NCBI RefSeq assembly: GCF_001306415.1
Contig: NZ_LDJX01000002.1
Span: 434,001-498,000 of the forward strand
From: Croceitalea dokdonensis DOKDO 023
Lineage (GTDB): Bacteria > Bacteroidota > Bacteroidia > Flavobacteriales > Flavobacteriaceae
DNA: 64,000 nt
Direction of reading: 5' to 3'
A program made the position numbers and the translations under genes. Numbering within the stretch: position 1 is the stretch's first letter; every line of letters starts with the position of its first letter. Below the pieces are notes generated by a model that did not search any database, was not told where the DNA came from, and saw only the letters and a list, made by a program, of their open reading frames with translations. Below, piece after piece: positions 8,635 to 16,534 of this stretch.

Positions 8635-9840
8635 ATGCCAGACATTGTTCAAAAAGCTAAAGATTTTGTTTCCGGATTATTGAAAAAAGAACTGGATCCC
8701 AATTTTTTATACCATAATCTAAGGCATACCCAACGTGTTGTAAAAAGTACCCAAGAACTGCTTTCGCATTCCACAGTGGGGGACACCGAAAAAGAAAGAA
8801 TACTACTGGCAGCATGGCTCCACGATACAGGGTACACCAAAGGCGTTAATGACCATGAAGCGCAGAGTTGCGCCATAGCGAGGGAATTTCTTGCGAACGA
8901 AGGCTATAATGAGGATGGGGTCAAGGCCGTAAATGACCTCATCATGGCGACCAAAAGGTACCATGAGCCCAAAACGCTGCCCGAAAAAATTATCCGTGAT
9001 GCCGATGCCTCCCACTTTGCCCAAAACAGCTATTGGGAAACCAGTGAATATCTTAGGGAGGAACTGGCCCTTCTGGGCATTGCCAATTATACGCCAAAAG
9101 AATGGCGGGACACCAATATCAAAATGTTCAGGAATGAGCATCAATATTATACCGATCATGCCTTGGCCAATTGGACCGATGCCAAAGAAAAAAACCTTAA
9201 AAAACTGCTAAAAGAGAAGAAGGTTGAAAAAGATATTGCCAAGAAGGAGGCTTTAAAGGCAAAATATAAAAGTGAAAGTCCAGATCGGGGTATACAGACC
9301 TTGTTTAGGGTAACCCTAAAAAACCACATTACGCTGAGCGATATTGCAGACACCAAGGCTAACATTCTTTTATCTGTCAATGCCATTATCATCTCCGTGG
9401 CATTGTCCAATCTATTGCCAAAATTAGATAACCCCTCTAATTCATACCTCATTTACCCTACGGCTATTTTTGTGATCTTTAGTGTGATATCCATGATTTT
9501 GGCCGTGCTTGCCACCAGGCCAAACGTGACCAGCGGAAAGTTTACCAAGGCAGATGTTGCCCAACAAAAAGTGAACCTGTTATTTTTTGGCAACTTTCAT
9601 CAAATGAGTTTAAAAGAGTATGAATGGGCCATTCAAGAATTGGTAAAAGACAAGGATTATATCTATTCCTCATTGACCAAGGACCTTTATTTTTTGGGAT
9701 TGGTCTTAAACAGGAAATACAACATCTTACGATGGACGTACACCATTTTTATCATCGGCATCATCATTTCTGTTCTTGCCTTTGGAATATCTTTTCACCT
9801 AGAAGAAGTGGCCAAGGCCAAGCTTAACCAAGTGGGCTAA
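8635..9840 (+). CDS. HD-domain phosphohydrolase fused to Pycsar-effector (PycTM/DUF5706) membrane domain
   Basis: 401 residues from ATG at 8635; a TTG at 8605 would add ten residues and is less likely. Residues 1-190 are an HD hydrolase: NLRHTQRVV (first His, 31), AAWLHDTGY (HD, 63-64), a later His in MATKRYH (110) and IIRDADASHF (Asp 122). A charged helical linker (190-220) leads to the PycTM module: LSDIADTKANILLSVNAIIISVAL (about 235-260), a second membrane helix (YLIYPTAIFVIFSVISMIL), an amphipathic stretch and a third helix near the C-terminus (TIFIIGIIISVLAFGISF). PycTM domains are the membrane-impairing effectors of the pyrimidine-cyclase (Pycsar) anti-phage system. No pyrimidine cyclase gene is next to it. 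It is transcribed divergently from the phosphatase-barrel gene (54-base gap) and its stop overlaps that of the GAF gene. Confidence 0.88.
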   Translation: MPDIVQKAKDFVSGLLKKELDPNFLYHNLRHTQRVVKSTQELLSHSTVGDTEKERILLAAWLHDTGYTKGVNDHEAQSCAIAREFLANEGYNEDGVKAVNDLIMATKRYHEPKTLPEKIIRDADASHFAQNSYWETSEYLREELALLGIANYTPKEWRDTNIKMFRNEHQYYTDHALANWTDAKEKNLKKLLKEKKVEKDIAKKEALKAKYKSESPDRGIQTLFRVTLKNHITLSDIADTKANILLSVNAIIISVALSNLLPKLDNPSNSYLIYPTAIFVIFSVISMILAVLATRPNVTSGKFTKADVAQQKVNLLFFGNFHQMSLKEYEWAIQELVKDKDYIYSSLTKDLYFLGLVLNRKYNILRWTYTIFIIGIIISVLAFGISFHLEEVAKAKLNQVG

Positions 9841-12209
9841 GCCTTTAACTCTTCCATTAAATCATCATAAGTGTAGGTCTTTTTTGACTCTTCATCGGTC
9901 TTGTAGAGTATCTCTGCCCGGATGGCCTTAAGACCGGTTACCCCTTGGAGCCCCTCTAACTCTACTATTTCAATTTTATTGGTAAAGTAGCCTTTGGATT
10001 TTAAAAACTTGACAAAACGCAAGTATTCTTTTTCATCCTTTTTTTGGGAGTAGACAATGGATAGTTTCCCCTTTTGCGTCAACCGTTCATTGGTTCCCTT
10101 GATAAAGGATTTATCGATCCGTTTTTTGATCACTTCATAGCGGGCATTATAGGTACCGTCAACATCAAACTTTTTTTCGTCCATTCTAAACCGGATGGCC
10201 AAGGGCGTGCTATAGACCAATAGCAAGGAGGCCACATCCAAGGGTACGGATAAATTGGGCTTTAAATGGTAATGGGCATTTTCCATCTCTACCATCACCT
10301 GTAATTGCCATAACCGCAGGTTGTTGAGATATAGTTGATTAAACTCCCGGTCATGGGCAATGGCGCTCCCTATGTACATATTATGCTCAATACCATCAGT
10401 TTTGTAACGCTCAAAGTAATGTGGGAACATTTCTTGCGCATGGGCCTGCTTTTTATCCAAAAGCGCGGCCAATGTCATATTGATGTTCATGACACTTTCA
10501 TCATAATTTTTGCGATGATCGTAATAGGACTCCGTGCTTTTATCCACTTTGGCCTGATACTTTTCAATCAATTCCTTTAGTCCTTTGTCCTCCCTTTTTA
10601 AATGGTGGAACACTGGATTGATTTCTTCTTGAACAAAGTCGAAAATGGTTTGTTCACTATTGGTGTACAAGGTATCCTTAATCTCTTCTAAATGGTTATT
10701 GACCCTAAAGATCAACTCTTCGTAAACGGGAAGTTTAAGTCCTTGGTTGGCCGCGTTCAAAACTTGGCTGATTTCGGAAAGCTGAATCATTAAATCTCGC
10801 TGTATGGCAATATTCCGCTGTTTGGAAGAGTCTTTAATGTCTACTTGGCCATATAACGGATAAACGTCCTTAAACACAATTTCATTAAAAGAAGGCTTTT
10901 TGCCTGCTAATTCCAGCGTCATAAAATGCTTGGCCTCTTCTTGAAACTTCCAATAGACAGATGAATGTACCGTGGTACATTCATTCTGGATAATGGCATC
11001 TATTAAATTCTGTTCTTCCTCAATGGACCTGAGTACCGCAGAAACAATATAGGGCATTACATCTACCAGTTTATTGGCGTTGATGCTATTAAGTTCATTG
11101 ATTTCACTGGATACCAGTTCTAAAACGCCCAGCAGATTCCCCTCATCGGCAATTGGGGCTAAGATGGCGCTTTTTATCCCCTGTTCATGCAAATTTTTAT
11201 AAGGTTGGCCTCCTTCTGATTTTTCAAAATATTTTGGCACGTTGGAGATGGCGATATAGTGGCTTTCTTCCAATAACTTATGGTAAGAATGATCGCAGAG
11301 CATAGCATCACAAGATGCGTTCTCCGTATCATTAAGAATAAAGCTTTTGATGCCCTTGCCATGTATTTTTAAAAAACGATTGGTGTTTGGGTCATAGCCG
11401 GCGAAGCCAACAGAAATATTTTTTAAATTGAACAGTGAGCGGAACGTATCCTGAAAGTTATCCATAAAGTCCTTGCTGCCGCGCTTATTGCTACCAATCA
11501 ACGTAGACTTGATTTCCGATATGGAATGTTCGGCGGTGACATCGAACATATTTGATATCACAAAGCCTTTGGATACAAAACTTTGTGGTGGAATCTTCTC
11601 CTTCCAGAGGTCAAGATTGTCAAAATTTTCCAAAAGTTCGTCCACATCGGCCTGAGTGATTTCTTTTGCTTTTTCCGTTGGAATCAGTTCTATAAAATCT
11701 GCGTTGTACAAAATACGGTAGTGGCGCATTACTCCTTTGGCATCCGGGATATCGTAAAATAACGGGCGCTTAAAATCCAACATAAACCCGTAATAAAACC
11801 CTAGAATTACGGTACTCTGCATAATGTAAAACAAATCCTCCGGCATGTTGCGCATTTCTAGCTCAAAACCATCACCAGCAGCTTCTAAAATGCGCTGAAA
11901 CCTAGTGGATGAGTTAAAAATTACGTTGGCGTACGGTATGGATGCAGCTTTAATTTCGTTTTGGGTCAGCACTGGTGCAAAAACATCCGCCAAAATAATA
12001 TTGATGACCTCTTTTAGTTTGTCCAGGATCGTAAGATCATCAAAACCGTCACGCAACTCTGGGTATGGGGCCGCAGTATCTAAAATAAAACGGGCGCGCT
12101 CAGCCAAAAAGGCATCACCACTTTGCAGCTGCCGGTCGTAATGGCTTAAAAGCTTGTTAAAGCTTACTTTCTGAATTAACGGGGAATCACCCGGCTCTAT
12201 GTTTAGCAT
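9837..12209 (-). CDS. GAF-domain protein, Bacteroidota-type
   Basis: 790 residues, no signal peptide or membrane segment, so cytoplasmic. A helical N-terminal region (1-240) precedes a GAF domain (roughly 240-390) with the segments YHKLLEESHYIAISNV and GIKSAILAPIADEGNLLGVLEL. The rest is long and helical with coiled-coil character (EKYQAKVDKSTESYYDHRKNY) and a C-terminal mixed region (KLSIVYSQKKDEKEYLRFVKF). GAF domains bind cyclic nucleotides or other small ligands; no output domain (kinase, cyclase, HTH) is recognisable. The stop codon overlaps the HD-PycTM stop by 4 bases, tail to tail. Confidence 0.8.
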   Translation of the reverse strand: MLNIEPGDSPLIQKVSFNKLLSHYDRQLQSGDAFLAERARFILDTAAPYPELRDGFDDLTILDKLKEVINIILADVFAPVLTQNEIKAASIPYANVIFNSSTRFQRILEAAGDGFELEMRNMPEDLFYIMQSTVILGFYYGFMLDFKRPLFYDIPDAKGVMRHYRILYNADFIELIPTEKAKEITQADVDELLENFDNLDLWKEKIPPQSFVSKGFVISNMFDVTAEHSISEIKSTLIGSNKRGSKDFMDNFQDTFRSLFNLKNISVGFAGYDPNTNRFLKIHGKGIKSFILNDTENASCDAMLCDHSYHKLLEESHYIAISNVPKYFEKSEGGQPYKNLHEQGIKSAILAPIADEGNLLGVLELVSSEINELNSINANKLVDVMPYIVSAVLRSIEEEQNLIDAIIQNECTTVHSSVYWKFQEEAKHFMTLELAGKKPSFNEIVFKDVYPLYGQVDIKDSSKQRNIAIQRDLMIQLSEISQVLNAANQGLKLPVYEELIFRVNNHLEEIKDTLYTNSEQTIFDFVQEEINPVFHHLKREDKGLKELIEKYQAKVDKSTESYYDHRKNYDESVMNINMTLAALLDKKQAHAQEMFPHYFERYKTDGIEHNMYIGSAIAHDREFNQLYLNNLRLWQLQVMVEMENAHYHLKPNLSVPLDVASLLLVYSTPLAIRFRMDEKKFDVDGTYNARYEVIKKRIDKSFIKGTNERLTQKGKLSIVYSQKKDEKEYLRFVKFLKSKGYFTNKIEIVELEGLQGVTGLKAIRAEILYKTDEESKKTYTYDDLMEELKA

Positions 12210-12256
12210 ACCTTTTTAGTCGATAACATCCAAACAAAGTTACAAAATTGGGACCA

Positions 12257-12299
12257 AGGCTTTTATTAAGCCAATCTTATGGCTAATACTGGCTTTTTT
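12257..12299 (+). promoter_or_regulatory. Possible leader with competing GGCTT/AAGCC hairpins
   Basis: Three short complementary elements follow each other: GGCTT-TTATT-AAGCC (12258-12272), AGCCA-ATCTTA-TGGCT (12269-12284), and AAGCCA pairing with TGGCTT (12290-12295), which runs into six T's ending at 12299, 24 bases before the next ATG. The pairings exclude each other, as in transcription attenuators, but stems are only 5-6 bp and this is also the divergent promoter region. Confidence 0.25.
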
Positions 12300-12323
12300 A
12301 GCATCTTTATTTAAATTTAACAC

Positions 12324-13220
12324 ATGTCATCGTTTTCCCGTCTGGACCGCGCGTACCAAAATGCTAAAATCATTCCGTTTGATGATAGCTCAAAATTCAT
12401 TTTGTTCAGTGATTGCCACCGGGGAGACAACAGCTTTGCGGATGATTTTGCCAATAACCGTAATATTTATTTTCATGCCCTGAACCATTATTTTAGGATG
12501 GGTTTTGAGTATTGCGAACTGGGCGATGGCGATGAGCTATGGGAAAACCTGAAGTTTGAGTACATCTTTGAGGCCCATAAAAATGTGTTTCAGCTGTTGC
12601 GAAAGTTTCATTTGACCAACCGTTTGCATATGGTCTGGGGCAACCATGACATGGTCTACCGAGATAAAGCCTATGTGGACAAGCATCTCTCTAGCTATTT
12701 TGAACCCATAGACGGAGAGGACAAAGCACTTTTTGAAGGCTTGGCATATCATGAAGCCCTAGTGCTCAAACACAAAGAGACCGATCAAGAACTCTTTCTA
12801 ACCCATGGGCACCAAGCCGATTGGTGGAACTATAAGTTCTGGCGCGTTGGTCGTTTTCTGGTGCGCATCCTATGGAAGCCTCTGCAGGTTGTTGGCATTG
12901 CAGACCCTACAAGCCCGGCCAAGAATTATAAGGAACTCATACGGATTGAAAGACGGATTAAACGCTGGATCGTTAGGAACAAGCTGCGCATCACCATAGC
13001 CGGGCATACGCACAGACCCAGATTTCCAGAGCCCGGACAGATACCTTTTTTTAATGATGGGAGCTGTGTACACCCCAGAAGTATTACGGGCATAGAAATT
13101 GAAAATGGTCATATTTCACTCATCAAATGGCATATTGACACCAAGATTGATGGCACCTTACAGATCGTTAGGGTGTTGCTGGAAGGGCCTGAAAACTTAA
13201 GGGATTATATTTCTGGCTAG
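12324..13220 (+). CDS. Calcineurin-like metallophosphoesterase, cytoplasmic
   Basis: 298 residues, no signal peptide. All metal-binding motifs of the metallophosphoesterase fold are present in order: FSDCHRGD (29-35, Asp/His), GDGDELW (67-73), GNHDM (106-110), THGHQAD (160-166) and GHTHRP (227-232). The DCHRGD variant resembles UDP-2,3-diacylglucosamine-hydrolase and related families, but the protein lacks other LpxH hallmarks and the substrate cannot be assigned. It is divergent from the GAF gene and sits in a cluster with another phosphatase and an HD hydrolase. Confidence 0.88.
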   Translation: MSSFSRLDRAYQNAKIIPFDDSSKFILFSDCHRGDNSFADDFANNRNIYFHALNHYFRMGFEYCELGDGDELWENLKFEYIFEAHKNVFQLLRKFHLTNRLHMVWGNHDMVYRDKAYVDKHLSSYFEPIDGEDKALFEGLAYHEALVLKHKETDQELFLTHGHQADWWNYKFWRVGRFLVRILWKPLQVVGIADPTSPAKNYKELIRIERRIKRWIVRNKLRITIAGHTHRPRFPEPGQIPFFNDGSCVHPRSITGIEIENGHISLIKWHIDTKIDGTLQIVRVLLEGPENLRDYISG

Positions 13221-13254
13221 TTATCTGGTTTTTGATATCATCCTCATCCAAAAG

Positions 13255-13938
13255 TTAGAAATAGTAAGCCAAGCTCAACGAAATATTGGAAGGGCTAAAA
13301 TCAAAATTGAACGTATTGGAAGTATCGTTATCCTCACTTATAGCACCATCGCGATCAAACTTGCCCCAACGGTAACTAAGGGCCGCTATATTAGCTTCAA
13401 GTGCAAAATTTTTGGATACAAAAAAGGTTAACCCAGGTACCAACCCTAAACTAAAACTAGTGCTGTTAGCTTCATCCATGGAGGCAGGGTCACCTTCTAT
13501 TTGTGAGGCTGTGGTAGATGTGGAGAAGGTTCCCTGTCCCTGAAGATAAAGGGCAAAATGGTCTCCAATACCGTAATACTTTCGCACAAATGGATTCAGT
13601 ATAAAAACATTAGTTTTAAACTCCCTTCTAGGCACCGGTTGGGATTCAATTTGAGTATCCCTTTTACTTTGTTGGTGAACAAAACCCAAACCCAATCCTC
13701 CCATAAAATCATTTTTAAAAAAGTATCCAAAGGAGGGCTGAAAATTAAAAGATGTACTGCTGTTCGTGGCAAGAAAATCCAGTTCAGTTGCCTCACTATT
13801 ATTCCTGACAAAACCTATGCTGCCTGTGAGGTTCCAAGTTCCTTTTTCAATGACGAGTTTGTTGTTGGTACTGTCTTGGGCAAACATGGTATTAACCAGG
13901 AATCCCATGGCTAAAAAAAGTAGACTATTAATTTTCAT
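13255..13938 (-). CDS. Outer-membrane beta-barrel protein
   Basis: 227 residues from ATG at 13938, which opens a clean signal peptide (MKINSLLFLAMGFLVNTMFAQ, cleaved after AQ). The mature part alternates short amphipathic strands (WNLTGSIGFVRNN, FNFQPSFGYFFKNDFMGGLGLGFVHQ, FALEANIAALSYRWG) and ends in SLSLAYYF, a terminal aromatic residue expected of a barrel protein. It resembles OmpW/OmpA-barrel-like single-domain porins; no periplasmic domain follows. Function unknown. Confidence 0.75.
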   Translation of the reverse strand: MKINSLLFLAMGFLVNTMFAQDSTNNKLVIEKGTWNLTGSIGFVRNNSEATELDFLATNSSTSFNFQPSFGYFFKNDFMGGLGLGFVHQQSKRDTQIESQPVPRREFKTNVFILNPFVRKYYGIGDHFALYLQGQGTFSTSTTASQIEGDPASMDEANSTSFSLGLVPGLTFFVSKNFALEANIAALSYRWGKFDRDGAISEDNDTSNTFNFDFSPSNISLSLAYYF

Positions 13939-14211
13939 GTAATTTGTTTTAGGCAATATTTGACATAACACTCGTTTTAAGCCGCCATATTGTTGACCAA
14001 CAAGACTATCTCGGGGCAAGCATCATGGCATTAAACCCTTTAGCCTTACTAATAAACGTCAATTTTTGTTCGTGACCTCAACCTAAAACTGTTAATTTAC
14101 CGTAGCTTAACTTTGATAGCACCCCCATCTCAAGTCCAACAACGCTGTAAGGCCCGTCTGACAAGTACTGTGGTAAAGCTTAACGGATTTGAAACCATTG
14201 AATCGATATTC

Positions 14212-15474
14212 CTACGTTCTTTTTGCCAATTGGCTGATGGCGTCCACCAATACATCCAACTCATCGGTAGTGGTATAAATATTTGGCGTAATGCGGCATC
14301 CCTTTACATTTTCATAATCAATGGCCACCGTCCATATCTTGAATTCTTCCAAAAGCATCTTAGCCATTTTGGCTGGGGCCATATGGGTGAGGCCCACATT
14401 GGCAATGGCGCAACTACGGTGTTCCTCTTTTGGGGTATGGACCACTACTTTATCCATATGGCGAACTTGCTCACTCCAGTACCGCTGTAAATACCTTAAC
14501 CGCTTTTCTTTTCGTTCCAAGCCCACCATGTGTAAATAATCGATGGCGTCGTTAATGGCCAAATCTGTATGCACGGGATGGGTGCCTGTATGGTTTAACC
14601 TACGGATGTTTTGGGCATCCATTTCATCTTCGGCAAAAAGCGGCCATATTTTTGGAATATGCTTTTTGGCAACGTACAGCATGCCTGCACCAAGCGGCAC
14701 ACTAAGCCATTTATGAAGGCTTGAGGCATAATAATCGCATTGTAATGCTTCTATATCCACCTGGACATGTCCTACGCAATGGGCGCCATCTACCAAAACC
14801 TCTACCCCATGGCTGTGCGCCATTTTACAAATTTTCTTTATAGGAAGGATTTGCCCCGTGATATTGACCATATCGCAGACCATGATCATCTTAGTCTTTT
14901 TATTGATTTGCTCCTCGTACAATGCCACAATCTCCTCATCGGACTTTGGGTGATTGGGTATGGATACCTCTTTGCAAACCACCCCATACCGCTTGCGCAT
15001 TTGATAAAAATGCAGGCGCATAGCACCGTAATCCTGTTTTGCAAAAATGGCTTCGTCCCCTTTTTTCCAAGGATAGCCCCCAATAATCATATTCAGGGAT
15101 TCTGTGGCATTGCGGGTAATAATCAATTGGTCTGCCTGGCAGTTCACTACATCCGCCAGTCTGGAAGCTACTTTGGCCTTGTTTTTAAACTGAACAGTAC
15201 GCATATAATAAGAAGCTTCATAGTTCACATTTTTGATGTGTTCCAAATAAGCGTTCATGATGGGACTGGGAATCATGTTATAATACCCATTTTCCAAATT
15301 GATATACGCTGGCTTCAAAACATAATCCTCCCGTATCCGCTTCCAGAAACCCTCGTCCTCCATCTGTGGATATGGTCTAGCGGATGTGGTTAAGGTTGCC
15401 CCAAGTTCAAAGGGCAAGAGCGTGGAGGCCAATGTGGCGTTGCCCAAATTTTTTAAAAACCGTCTTTTATCCAT
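14212..15474 (-). CDS. Class V aminotransferase (PLP), exported, isopenicillin-N-epimerase-like
   Basis: 420 residues. The N-terminus MDKRRFLKNLG followed by a hydrophobic stretch resembles a twin-arginine signal, as in many exported Bacteroidota members of this family. The PLP fold is complete: ITRNATESLNMII (cofactor phosphate site), VLVDGAHCVGH (Asp pairing with the pyridine N, His stacking nearby) and SSLHKWLSVPLGAG (Schiff-base Lys). Family members include isopenicillin N epimerase and cysteine desulfurase-like enzymes; the substrate is not evident. If truly exported folded by Tat, it would be a periplasmic PLP enzyme. Confidence 0.85.
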   Translation of the reverse strand: MDKRRFLKNLGNATLASTLLPFELGATLTTSARPYPQMEDEGFWKRIREDYVLKPAYINLENGYYNMIPSPIMNAYLEHIKNVNYEASYYMRTVQFKNKAKVASRLADVVNCQADQLIITRNATESLNMIIGGYPWKKGDEAIFAKQDYGAMRLHFYQMRKRYGVVCKEVSIPNHPKSDEEIVALYEEQINKKTKMIMVCDMVNITGQILPIKKICKMAHSHGVEVLVDGAHCVGHVQVDIEALQCDYYASSLHKWLSVPLGAGMLYVAKKHIPKIWPLFAEDEMDAQNIRRLNHTGTHPVHTDLAINDAIDYLHMVGLERKEKRLRYLQRYWSEQVRHMDKVVVHTPKEEHRSCAIANVGLTHMAPAKMAKMLLEEFKIWTVAIDYENVKGCRITPNIYTTTDELDVLVDAISQLAKRT

Positions 15475-15575
15475 CCCATCAAATTTTTATCAATTTAACG
15501 AATTTAACAGCCCTTTACCAGCTCCATGGCAGGGTATTTGCTACCTTTCTTAAAGAATTGAAGTATGTTTACCCT

Positions 15576-16241
15576 ATGAACCGGTGTTTTCTCTTATTTA
15601 GCTTGCTGCTATTGCCTTATCTGGTCATGGGTCAAGGAGATTTGCCAACGACCAAACCATTGGAGATCAAAGCAGAAAACAATACTTTGGACGTAAAAAC
15701 CAGTGACAAGGGCACTAGACTTAAGATGCCTTCCGTGCTGGACGACAAACTCATAGATAAAGAACGAAAAATAAAAATGTTGGACGATCGTAAATTGGTC
15801 CAAGCAGGCACGGGAATGAAGATTGACCCAAAAGTGGGGCAAAGAGAGAAACGGGGAGCCAACCAATATTATGGAGACCAATATCTAGGCGACTTTAAAA
15901 CTTCTTCCACCTTCATCGGCGTAGTGGCGCGCGACCATGAATATGTAGATGGCGACCGGGTCAAGATTTACGTTAATGGGAATGTGGTTGAACATAACCT
16001 TCTGCTCTCTGCCAACTTTAAAGGGGTTAATGTGGATTTGAACGAGGGCTTCAACAAAATTGAATTTGAAGCCTTGAACCAAGGTTCCTCTGGTCCTAAT
16101 ACCGCCCAAGTAATGGTTACGGATGATTCCGGAAAGGTAATTCATAATTACCGTTGGAACCTCTCTACGGGCTCCATGGCCAGCATTGTTGTAGTGAAAC
16201 AGCCAGATATGACCAAGGGCGAAGAGGAGGAGCAGAACTAG
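15576..16241 (+). CDS. Secreted protein of unknown function
   Basis: 221 residues from ATG at 15576, which starts a signal peptide (MNRCFLLFSLLLLPYLVMGQ). The frame is open upstream but that part overlaps the divergent aminotransferase. The mature N-terminus is charged (KLIDKERKIKMLDDRKLVQ), and the C-terminal 110 residues look like one beta-sandwich domain (VVARDHEYVDGDRVKIYVNG, NKIEFEALNQGSSGPNTAQV), similar in pattern to secreted Bacteroidota immunoglobulin-like proteins. The tail is acidic (KGEEEEQN). I do not recognise a family. Confidence 0.7.
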   Translation: MNRCFLLFSLLLLPYLVMGQGDLPTTKPLEIKAENNTLDVKTSDKGTRLKMPSVLDDKLIDKERKIKMLDDRKLVQAGTGMKIDPKVGQREKRGANQYYGDQYLGDFKTSSTFIGVVARDHEYVDGDRVKIYVNGNVVEHNLLLSANFKGVNVDLNEGFNKIEFEALNQGSSGPNTAQVMVTDDSGKVIHNYRWNLSTGSMASIVVVKQPDMTKGEEEEQN

Positions 16242-16287
16242 GGGGTAAACGATTTAGGTTCAAGCGCAAGATTCAGTTTCAAGTTCA

Positions 16288-16518
16288 ATGTGGCTTTAAG
16301 CCGTTCGCTATATGCCTTACGCTTTACGCTTATCACATTTCCAATTTCAACATACCCAACCAATCTTGATTCTTGATTCTTAGTTCTTGATTCTTGGTTG
16401 ATATGGCTACACGCCTTTCGCAATACGCTGAAAACCTATCGCACTTCACATTTCCAATTTCAACATACCCAACCAGTTTTTTTTCTTGACTCTTGATTCC
16501 TAACTCTTGGCTCTCAAT
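16288..16518. repeat. Two tandem copies of a 113-bp intergenic repeat with heptamer tails
   Basis: The spacer between two convergent genes holds two copies of one unit, starting at 16288 and 16401. Each contains an identical 30-base core (16333-16362 and 16446-16475) beginning TCACATTTCCAATTTCAAC, followed by five tandem heptamers of the form TCTTGAT (16364-16398; decayed at 16484-16518). The parts before the cores are also alignable (ATGTGGCTTTAAGCC versus ATATGGCTACACGCC). There are no spacers of CRISPR type. It is probably a dispersed intergenic repeat family. Confidence 0.75.
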
Positions 16519-16534
16519 ACTCGTTCCTTCTTAC

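Noticed and set aside
8635-9840. Complete Pycsar defence system
   Set aside because: Only the effector-type domain is present; neither neighbour encodes a pyrimidine cyclase.
16364-16398. Heptamer array considered as a CRISPR remnant
   Set aside because: Units are 7 bases with no spacers and there are no cas genes.
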